NCBI GenBank assembly: GCA_965204875.1
Contig: OZ242020.1
Coordinates: 496,001 to 560,000 of the forward strand
Source: Aldehydirespirator sp965204875
GTDB lineage: Bacteria; Actinomycetota; Acidimicrobiia; Acidimicrobiales; Aldehydirespiratoraceae
DNA length: 64,000 nt
Reading direction: 5' to 3'
Made by a program: the position numbers and the translations under genes. The notes beneath the pieces are model-generated. The model ran no database searches, was not told the DNA's origin, and saw only the letters and a list, made by a program, of their open reading frames with translations. Positions 57,913-64,000 of the stretch are shown piece by piece; positions within the stretch are counted from its first letter, which is position 1, and every line of letters starts with the position of its first letter.

Positions 57913-58905
57913 TCAGGGTGTGTCGGCACCGATGCGGCCGCCGGTGATCAGGTCGTAGGCGCCCAGCGTCTCGCCGGCCTTCTGGACGATCCGGCGGGCA
58001 CGGATCACCGCGCCCGCCTCCGGCGCCAGGACGGCAAGTTCCTCGGCGGCGATTGCGGCGACCCCCACAGCCGCCCGAGCGATGCGAGGCGCCATCGCCG
58101 AAACCGCCGGCAAGTCGATGTCGGGACGGTCGGCGATGTAGGTTCCGGCCTGTCGCCAGATGCTCAGGTCGCCATAGGGGATGTCCTTACAGTCGAGTGC
58201 GGGTTGCTCCAGATCGGGCAGCGCTGTGCGCACATCGTCGGTGCGGCTGCCGCTGAGAGGCAGGAGCAGGTCGATGCGATGCTTGTGCGGAGCTGGCTTT
58301 CCGCTCGCGGCCGCCAGCGCTTTGAGCGATGTTTCCACGGCCATCGCGCCGGACGAGCAAATGTCGATCATGCGCCACAGCGTCACATGGACATCCTGCG
58401 GTTCCAAGATCTCCCACTCGTCTGGGAGCATTCTGGCGTTCATTAGGTGGAGCGACTTGCTGGCCTCGTCGAGTCGGCCCAGAGCCTCATCGGTGTTGTT
58501 GTCGGGCAAACCGATCTCCTTGTCCCATCTCACGGCTCCCATCGGCCTGTCCACCAACACCAGCGCAGCGGGCGCGATCCCAGCCTCAAAGGACCCCGGC
58601 ACGTCCCGAGTGCGACGCCGCCACTCGGCGCGGTCCGTCACGAACACCTCGACCGGACACTCCACGACAGCCTCGGCAGCATCGCGGAGCTCCCAGCTCA
58701 GCAAGAAGCGCCGCGAATAGTCGATGTCATCGAACATCGCCACCAGGTCGATGTCGCTGCCTGCTGAGGCGCGGCCGGCGGCCACCGAACCGTACAGCAG
58801 CACTCTGCAAGCCCCGGCGCCCGCCACTGCCTCGGCGGCGCGCCGGGCGTCGCTGGTGGTCGGGGCCACTGCCGTGCTGGTTGCCACGACACCCACGGTA
58901 CACAT
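57913..58905 (-). CDS. Nucleotidyltransferase-domain protein
   Basis: About 330 residues from the ATG at 58905; the frame extends to 58983. The N-terminal domain has the MNT motif VLLYGSVAAGRASAGSDIDLVAMFD (GSxxxG...SDxD) with a third acidic residue in VECPVEVFVTD. The following 200 residues are helical, with SKSLHLMNARMLPDEWEILE and WRMIDICSSGAMAVETSLKAL, and may be a HEPN-like partner domain. Fusion of MNT with a helical domain is known in toxin-antitoxin-type and antibiotic-modifying proteins. I cannot assign a substrate. Confidence 0.7.
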   Translation of the reverse strand: MCTVGVVATSTAVAPTTSDARRAAEAVAGAGACRVLLYGSVAAGRASAGSDIDLVAMFDDIDYSRRFLLSWELRDAAEAVVECPVEVFVTDRAEWRRRTRDVPGSFEAGIAPAALVLVDRPMGAVRWDKEIGLPDNNTDEALGRLDEASKSLHLMNARMLPDEWEILEPQDVHVTLWRMIDICSSGAMAVETSLKALAAASGKPAPHKHRIDLLLPLSGSRTDDVRTALPDLEQPALDCKDIPYGDLSIWRQAGTYIADRPDIDLPAVSAMAPRIARAAVGVAAIAAEELAVLAPEAGAVIRARRIVQKAGETLGAYDLITGGRIGADTP

Positions 58906-59074
58906 TGTCGCCACCAAGGGGCCGGCCCGGCGGACCGCGCCGAACGCAAGGGCAATGAGAGCGAGGGCATGAGGCGGCGGCACCGACTCCGCACAAGAGA
59001 ATGATGCAATGCCGAGGGGCGGCAGATGGGCGTACCAACGGTGTTTGCCGCGGCGATGACCGGTGAACCCGGTG

Positions 59075-60637
59075 TCAGGCTTGGCGCAGGCTTTGGGTCA
59101 AACCGCTCAGGGAGCCGGCGTCGGGCAGTGAGCGGATCAGGGCGGGGATGCCGTCGTCGAGACGACCGGCAGCGAACCGCCGGAACTTGCGCTCCACCTC
59201 TTCGTCGCTGAGCGGATCGTAGATCGACCCCTTCTGCCCGTGCACCGTCCGCTCCAGAACCGTGCCGCCGGTGAGCGTGATCTGCACCCGCGCGCCCTGC
59301 TTCCAGGCGTAGGTGGCGTCGAACTCGGGGGTGGCCACGATGGCCGCGACCTTGGCCTGCAGTGCCGCAAGCGCCGGGTCTCTTATGCGCTCGGGCGCGA
59401 ACGCCGCCGGATCCGCGGGATCGGCGAGCACCGCCAGGGCGACGTTGAACGGTGCCGAGTACTGCGCCGCCATCACCGAGCCGGTGCCGTCGAAGTCGTT
59501 GAGCTCCACCGTCTTGGTGGTGCCGTGCACCACGATCCGCTCGATGTCGCCCGCCGCGATGTGATGGGCTGCGACGATCTCGGAGGTGGCCTGCACCATG
59601 GGGTGGACGTCGCTGCAGGACGGGTACGGCTTGAGCGTCACCTCGTCGATCATCCAGCGCTCGCCGAGGCGCTCGGTGAGACGCTGCGGCTGAGGATCAT
59701 CGGTGAAGATGCGGCAGAAGCCGTACTTGCCGGCCAGCCCGTCACGGGCGCCCTCGAAGCCGTCCGCAGCGAGCGCCGCGGCCAGCACCCCGCCCTCGGC
59801 CGCGCGTGCGGCGTGGATGCGCTTGGCCATCCCGCCCGATGCCGCGAACTCCGTGGTTCCCGACGCCAGCGAGGCCGCGATCCCGAGCGCGTGGTTGATC
59901 CCCTCTGCGTCGAGGCCTCGCAAGTGCGCGGCCGTCGCGGCCGCGCCGAACACGCCCGACATGGACGTCGGATGAAAGCCCGACAGCATGTGCGAGACCG
60001 GCCCCACGGCGATGCCGGCGCGGCTCATCACCTCGTAGCCGATGACGACAGCTTCCAAGAACTCCAACCCGGACGCATCGAACTGCTCGGCCACGGCGAG
60101 AGCGGCCGGCACTATCACCGAGCCCGGATGGCCGACGGCCTCCTCGTGGCAGTCGTCGATCTCGAAGGCGTGCGCGGCCGCGCCGTTGGCGAACGCGGCC
60201 ATCGGGGGCGAGGCCGTATCGGGCCGGCCGACGACGGTGCAGCCCCCGTCGCCGCCGCCCGTGGCCAGGACGTAACGGGCCGCGGCCTGAGACCACGGCT
60301 GCTCCGCGCCGTAGGCGATCGCGCCGAGGGTGTCGATCACGCAAGTACAGGCCGCGGCGATCTGCGCCGGAGCGATCCTGCCGTGCAGCCCGCCGACGAA
60401 CCGCGCCAACTCCGCCGAGAGCGAGTCCCCCGAACGCTGATCCACCGAGAGCGACTCTGCCGAACGCTGATCCGCAGAGACCGAGCCCGGCGAACGCTCC
60501 GAACCGCCCGACAACGGAGTCGATGAGCGCTCGACGCTGTTCAAACCTTGCGAGAACTCCGAACCACTCGACAGCGGAGCCGCCGAGAGCGGGTTCGACG
60601 AGCGCTTCGGGTCGTCTGAATGGGGGTGCGCTGGCAT
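59075..60637 (-). CDS. MmgE/PrpD-family protein
   Basis: A homologue of 2-methylcitrate dehydratase and cis-aconitate decarboxylase, about 520 residues. Markers are ACTCVIDTLGAIAYG, ANGAAAHAFEIDDCHEEAVGHPGSVIVPAALAVAE, FHPTSMSGVFGAAATAAHL and the metal/active-site region KPYPSCSDVHPMVQA. The real function varies among members. The first 85 residues are a repetitive Ser-rich extension from a 30-bp tandem repeat. The start overlaps the Rieske gene stop (TGATG), so the pair is co-translated. Confidence 0.85.
   Translation of the reverse strand: MPAHPHSDDPKRSSNPLSAAPLSSGSEFSQGLNSVERSSTPLSGGSERSPGSVSADQRSAESLSVDQRSGDSLSAELARFVGGLHGRIAPAQIAAACTCVIDTLGAIAYGAEQPWSQAAARYVLATGGGDGGCTVVGRPDTASPPMAAFANGAAAHAFEIDDCHEEAVGHPGSVIVPAALAVAEQFDASGLEFLEAVVIGYEVMSRAGIAVGPVSHMLSGFHPTSMSGVFGAAATAAHLRGLDAEGINHALGIAASLASGTTEFAASGGMAKRIHAARAAEGGVLAAALAADGFEGARDGLAGKYGFCRIFTDDPQPQRLTERLGERWMIDEVTLKPYPSCSDVHPMVQATSEIVAAHHIAAGDIERIVVHGTTKTVELNDFDGTGSVMAAQYSAPFNVALAVLADPADPAAFAPERIRDPALAALQAKVAAIVATPEFDATYAWKQGARVQITLTGGTVLERTVHGQKGSIYDPLSDEEVERKFRRFAAGRLDDGIPALIRSLPDAGSLSGLTQSLRQA
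60415..60605. repeat. Tandem repeats in the MmgE/PrpD gene 5' end
   Basis: Units of about 30 bp (GAGAGCGA...CGAACGCTGATC) occur at least three times and are followed by further diverged copies. They encode SADQRSAESLSVDQRSGD-like units. Confidence 0.8.
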
Positions 60638-61827
60638 CACGCAGCGTCACCGAGCGACTCTTGCAGCAGCGTCTGGAGATGGCGCACGGTGTTCTCGCTG
60701 TGCACCCCGCACACGCCGCTCGGGTCCTCGATCAGCGGCCCGGGGCTGTAGCCGCGGCTGGCCAGGCCGCGCTGCACCGATTCCACGATCACGAAATCCT
60801 CCGCAACGGTCTGCTCCCAGTCCCCCGAGATCAGCGCGGCCTCATCCTCGGAGGGATCGGCGCTCGCGCACCACCACTCACGTATCAGCAAGGTGCGGTC
60901 TACCGAGATCGGCACCCACCGGAAGGTGTTGAGCACTCGTCCCAGGTAGCACTGGATAGACGACAGCGGCCAGAAGTAGAACGCTCCGTAGCTAGCGGCC
61001 GGATCGACCGGGCCGACGCCTTTGGCACCGCCCGCAGCATCTTGCGCACGCACCCCTCGTTCTGCCTCAGGCGAAGCCCCCGCCTGGTCAGGACCGCCTG
61101 CCTCACCTCGCGCCAGTACTCCCTTTGCGGGCGCCGCGGCGGTGTGGCGGATCACGCTGCCGTGAGAGGAGATCAGGTAGCTGCCCGGTGCGATGACCCC
61201 CTGCGTGAACCATTTGTGGACGTTGGGGCAGTGGTAGCACTCGTTGTAGTTCTCCACCACCACTTTCCAGTTGGCCCTCATCTCGTGGGTGAGCCGCGCG
61301 GCGAGCACCCGGCGGGGCGCGTCGGGCGCCAGGGCCAGCAACTCGTCCTCCACACCTGCGGCGATGTCCGCCAGCGGCGCCGCGCCCGAATCGAGGTTGA
61401 CGAACATGAACCCGGCCAGTGTCTCAAGGCGCGCCTGTGGCACGCACAGCTGGCCCACGTCCTCGCCGCGGGCATGCAGCAGCCGCCCGTCTAGCCCGTA
61501 TGTCCAGGCGTGGTAGGGGCAGGTGATCCGGTCGAGCCGGGCGCTCTGTGACGCCACCAGCTGATGGCCCCGGTGCTGGCAGACGTTGTACATGGCCCGC
61601 AGCCGGCCCGAGTCGTTGGCGACCAGGATGCTCTCGTCACCCACCTGGGCCGTGATCACGTCGCCCGGCTCCGCCACCTCGCACTGGTGTCCCACCATCA
61701 CCCAGGTCCGGGCGAAGACACGCTCCAGCTCGGCGGCGAACACCTCGGGATCGGTGTAGTAGCGGGCCGCCAGCCCATGGTGACGTTGCTCAACGGTGGC
61801 GGTCGCCGCAGTCGTGGTCACGGTCAT
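60637..61827 (-). CDS. Rieske non-heme iron oxygenase (alpha subunit)
   Basis: A 396-residue ring-hydroxylating-type oxygenase. The Rieske cluster ligands are CQHRGHQLV and CPYHAWTYGLDG and the mononuclear-iron motif is VVENYNECYHCPNVHK. A low-complexity insert of about 40 residues (GVLARGEAGGPDQAG region) lies between the cluster domain and YGAFYFWPLSS. The ATG at 61827 has GGAGGAA upstream. The whole start region is a copy of the HisC-like gene end 87 bp upstream. Substrates might include N-methylated compounds, since a DMGDH-like gene lies nearby. Confidence 0.87.
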   Translation of the reverse strand: MTVTTTAATATVEQRHHGLAARYYTDPEVFAAELERVFARTWVMVGHQCEVAEPGDVITAQVGDESILVANDSGRLRAMYNVCQHRGHQLVASQSARLDRITCPYHAWTYGLDGRLLHARGEDVGQLCVPQARLETLAGFMFVNLDSGAAPLADIAAGVEDELLALAPDAPRRVLAARLTHEMRANWKVVVENYNECYHCPNVHKWFTQGVIAPGSYLISSHGSVIRHTAAAPAKGVLARGEAGGPDQAGASPEAERGVRAQDAAGGAKGVGPVDPAASYGAFYFWPLSSIQCYLGRVLNTFRWVPISVDRTLLIREWWCASADPSEDEAALISGDWEQTVAEDFVIVESVQRGLASRGYSPGPLIEDPSGVCGVHSENTVRHLQTLLQESLGDAA

Positions 61828-61934
61828 GGCAGTTCCTCCGGTGCGTCAGCCGTGCCACGGGCGGCACACGCAAAACCGGCCCGCGGCGCTTGTCACGTTG
61901 ATGGTCACTGTCATGGCAGGTCCTCCAGTGCGTC
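61816..61934. repeat. Duplicated gene junction, 87-bp spacing
   Basis: GGTCACGGTCATGGCAGTTC at 61816 and GGTCACTGTCATGGCAGGTC at 61903 start 32-bp copies. On the minus strand each holds GACGCAC...GGAGGA...TGCCATGAC: the first gives the HisC-like stop (GACCTGCCATGA) with a vestigial ATGACAGTGACC start, and the second gives the functional Rieske start ATGACCGTGACC. Confidence 0.92.
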
Positions 61935-63023
61935 TGCCAAGCGGTCCATGTGCTTTTCGAGGTTGGCGTCGCAGCGCAGGAAGCGCTTGTGCAGGCCACG
62001 GAACGACACCGAGCCGTCCTTGACGATCACACCGCGCTGCAGCAGTGCATCGAACACCGCCGTGGAGTCGGTGTCGGGGTCGAGGATCTCCACCAGGAAG
62101 AAGTTGGAGCGGCTGCCCGGGATCATGCGGAAGCGGTCGAGCGCCTCGAAGCGGTGCTGGGCATGGGCGCGGCCCGCGGCGATGGCCGTGACGGTTGCGC
62201 TGACGTGTCCGCTGTCGTCAAGCGCCGCCACAGCGCCGGCGATCTGCAGCACGCCCATGTTCCAGGTCGGCTTCACTGCCATGCAGGCATCGACCACCTG
62301 CCTCGGCCCCACACCGAAGCCGACCCGCAGGCCGGCGAGGCCGAACGCTTTGGAGAAGGTGCGCAACACCACCAGGTTCGGATATTCCTGCGCGAGGTGG
62401 ATGTACCCGTCTGTGCCCGAGTAGTGAACGTAGGCCTCGTCGAGCACCACGACAGCCGAAGGGGCGGACTCGACGATGCGACGCACATCGCTCTCGGACA
62501 TCCATGTTCCCGATGGGCTGTGCGGGTTGGTGACGAACACGATGCGGGTGTCACCGCGAATGCTCTCGATGTACGCGTCGGCGTCCACCGCCATCGTGAG
62601 CCGGTCGGTGGCCTCGTGAACCAGCACCGCGACACGACCCTCGGCCTCGGCGAACAGGTGGTAGATCGGGAAGCACGGGCCGGGCATCTGGATCCGCCCG
62701 CCCGGCTCGCAGCAGGCGCGTATCAGCCACGAGATGATCTCGGTCTCACCCGCTCCGCACATCACCCTGCAGGGCTCGAAGCCGTAGCGGTCTGCGATCT
62801 TGGCTCGCAGCGGCTCGGCCGTCCAGGACGGGTAGAGGTGCAGGTCGCCGAGGCGCTCCCGTATCGCCTGCACCGCCAGCGGCGAGGCGCCCAGGGGATT
62901 CTCGGCCGAGCCCAGCTTGGAGATTTCGGCAGGGGATATCCCGTACCGCTCGGCCACGTAGCCGGCGGGCAGGCCGGGCACGTAGTACTCCGGCGCTGCC
63001 AGCCCAGGATGCGAGAAACGCAA
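61911..63023 (-). CDS. Histidinol-phosphate aminotransferase-like PLP enzyme
   Basis: Class I/II aminotransferase of about 370 residues. The start is uncertain: TTG at 63023 gives a family-like N-terminus, while the frame runs to 63158 through a tandem-repeat region. Markers are KLGSAENPLGASPLAV, the cofactor Asp/Tyr region VVLDEAYVHY, the PLP lysine in LRTFSKAFGLAGLRVGFG and the C-terminal Arg in PGSRSNFFLVEI. It resembles HisC and HisC-like enzymes outside his operons. The stop lies at an ATGA overlap with a vestigial Rieske start. The frame upstream of 63023 has poor composition. Confidence 0.82.
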   Translation of the reverse strand: MRFSHPGLAAPEYYVPGLPAGYVAERYGISPAEISKLGSAENPLGASPLAVQAIRERLGDLHLYPSWTAEPLRAKIADRYGFEPCRVMCGAGETEIISWLIRACCEPGGRIQMPGPCFPIYHLFAEAEGRVAVLVHEATDRLTMAVDADAYIESIRGDTRIVFVTNPHSPSGTWMSESDVRRIVESAPSAVVVLDEAYVHYSGTDGYIHLAQEYPNLVVLRTFSKAFGLAGLRVGFGVGPRQVVDACMAVKPTWNMGVLQIAGAVAALDDSGHVSATVTAIAAGRAHAQHRFEALDRFRMIPGSRSNFFLVEILDPDTDSTAVFDALLQRGVIVKDGSVSFRGLHKRFLRCDANLEKHMDRLADALEDLP

Positions 63024-63097
63024 CTCCGCCCCCTGTTCCCGTCCTCGGCGCGCCCCCCAGGCCCGCAGAAGCCAGATTGTATGCCTGCACCTTGAAC

Positions 63098-63190
63098 GCC
63101 TGCACCACTCCGAACTTTGCATGCCTGCGCCACTCCAAACTTTGCATGCCTGCGCCACTCCAAACTTTGCATGCCTGCGCCACTCCTAAA
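63098..63190. repeat. 25-bp tandem repeat upstream of the HisC-like gene
   Basis: CCTGCGCCACTCCAAACTTTGCATG-type units of 25 bp begin at about 63099, 63124, 63149 and 63174. Two adjacent copies are identical. The period is not a multiple of three, so it is probably untranslated. Confidence 0.92.
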
Positions 63191-63240
63191 TCTGGCGCCC
63201 GGCCACGCCCGCTTCGGCACGGAGGTCGCTAGCTTTCGCG

Positions 63241-64000
63241 GTGGTGACCGAGGGTCTGCCGCAGGTGGCGCGGGTCGTGATAGTCGGCGGCGGTATCTGC
63301 GGGGCGAGCGTGCTCTACCACCTGGCTCACGAGGGTTGGAGCGACTGCCTGCTCGTGGAGAAGGCCGAGCTGACCTCGGGTTCCACCTGGCATGCCGCGG
63401 GGCAGGTCACCCACTCGGTGTCGAGCTATGCGCTGGCGGAGTTCCGCCGCTACGGGTGCGAGCTCTACGCCTCGCTGGAGGCCGAGAGCGGGGTGTCCAC
63501 GTCCTGGCACCGCAGCGGCAGCCTGCGTGTGGCCTACTGCGCCGAGGAGGTGGACTGGCTCAAGTCGCAACTGGGACTCGCCGAGTACATCGGCAATGCC
63601 ATGGAGTGGGTGGGGCCGGCCAGGATCGCTGAACTGCACCCGTTCTATGTGACCGACGGGATCATCGGCGCTGTGCACACGCCTGACGACGGCCATGTCG
63701 ACCCCTCCGGCGCGGCCAACGCCATGGTGCGCGCGGCTCGCGACCTGGGCGCCTCGGTGAGCCGGCGGAACCGTGTGCTGGGCATCCGCCGGCGCCGCGA
63801 TGGCAGCTTCGACGTGTCCACTGAGCGGGGCACGGTGCACGCCGAGCATGTGGTGAACGCGGCGGGCTGCTACGCGCACCGGGTGGCTCGAATGGTCGGC
63901 CTCGACGTGCCGATGGCCAACGTGCTGCACACCTACCTGGTGACCGAGCCCGTGCCGCAGTTCGCCGGACTCGACAGGGAGCTTCCGGTGGTGCGCGACG
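63241..64000 (+). CDS. FAD-dependent oxidoreductase, DMGDH/sarcosine-dehydrogenase-like (3' end cut by window)
   Basis: The first 253 residues of a DAO-type flavoprotein that stays open to the window end. GTG at 63241 (or 63244) starts TEGLPQVARVVIVGGGICGA with the FAD fold GGGICGASVLYHLAHEGW. It continues to ELTSGSTWHAAGQVTHSVSS, GHVDPSGAANAMVRAARDLG and HVVNAAGCYAHRVARMVGL. It resembles the N-terminal half of the 27335-29887 protein, so it is probably also N-methyl-oxidising. It diverges from the HisC-like gene. Confidence 0.85.
   Translation, partial: MVTEGLPQVARVVIVGGGICGASVLYHLAHEGWSDCLLVEKAELTSGSTWHAAGQVTHSVSSYALAEFRRYGCELYASLEAESGVSTSWHRSGSLRVAYCAEEVDWLKSQLGLAEYIGNAMEWVGPARIAELHPFYVTDGIIGAVHTPDDGHVDPSGAANAMVRAARDLGASVSRRNRVLGIRRRRDGSFDVSTERGTVHAEHVVNAAGCYAHRVARMVGLDVPMANVLHTYLVTEPVPQFAGLDRELPVVRD

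Overview
This is a high-GC, gene-dense bacterial window that most likely comes from an actinobacterium, probably an Acidimicrobiia-like marine or sponge-associated lineage. That placement is inference. It rests on the GC content, a mycothiol-dependent maleylpyruvate isomerase-fold protein, a DUF222/13E12-type HNH protein, frequent GTG and TTG starts, predicted leaderless transcripts, several quaternary-amine demethylation genes and a secreted RCC1-like repeat protein. No rRNA, tRNA or CRISPR was recognised.

Layout. Bases 1-3540 hold a corrinoid-protein reactivase-like gene and a non-pyrrolysine MttB-family methyltransferase. Bases 3.6-9.1 kb hold an MFS transporter, an alpha/beta hydrolase, an O-acetylhomoserine sulfhydrylase and hypothetical genes. 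A GMC (choline dehydrogenase-like) oxidoreductase follows. Bases 11.1-20.7 kb form a sugar regulon: ABC ATPase, two permeases (one carrying an unusual SH3-like insert), a lipoprotein binding protein, a GH38 alpha-mannosidase and a LacI regulator. Three matching 18-bp operators and two good promoters are visible. Bases 20.8-27.3 kb are accessory DNA: a GFA-fold protein, a DUF222-HNH protein, IS30-family copies and fragments, a broken SLH-domain gene, and an XRE/ImmA-IrrE-like protein without its zinc-protease motif. Bases 27.3-33.1 kb hold a second quaternary-amine cluster (FAD/GcvT fusion, Rieske oxygenase, MttB homologue).

Bases 33.2-37.6 kb encode a secreted SLH plus 15-repeat RCC1-like protein, then a conserved protein paired with a UGSC-family selenoprotein. 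The selenoprotein has an in-frame TGA followed by a SECIS-like hairpin and was the most distinctive single gene found. Bases 37.6-49.7 kb are mainly housekeeping: amidohydrolase, SulP transporter, Fpg/Nei glycosylase, malate dehydrogenase, two ABC exporter half-transporters, isocitrate dehydrogenase, PlsC and an SDR. Bases 49.7-55.0 kb hold a MutA-like methylmalonyl-CoA mutase subunit, a DinB-fold protein, an acyl-CoA dehydrogenase and an amidohydrolase. Bases 55.0-57.0 kb carry an overlapping restriction-modification pair. The end holds an SDR lacking its catalytic Tyr, a nucleotidyltransferase, an MmgE/PrpD protein, a Rieske oxygenase, a HisC-like aminotransferase and a truncated FAD oxidoreductase.

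A pattern runs through the whole window. At more than fifteen gene boundaries a short segment, often the last codons plus the stop or the start-codon region, recurs as a degraded direct repeat, mostly 60-90 bp away and often 65-72 bp. In two operon junctions both the upstream gene's tail and the downstream gene's start are duplicated. Small tandem expansions also sit inside genes. This looks like recurrent short-range tandem duplication at gene junctions.
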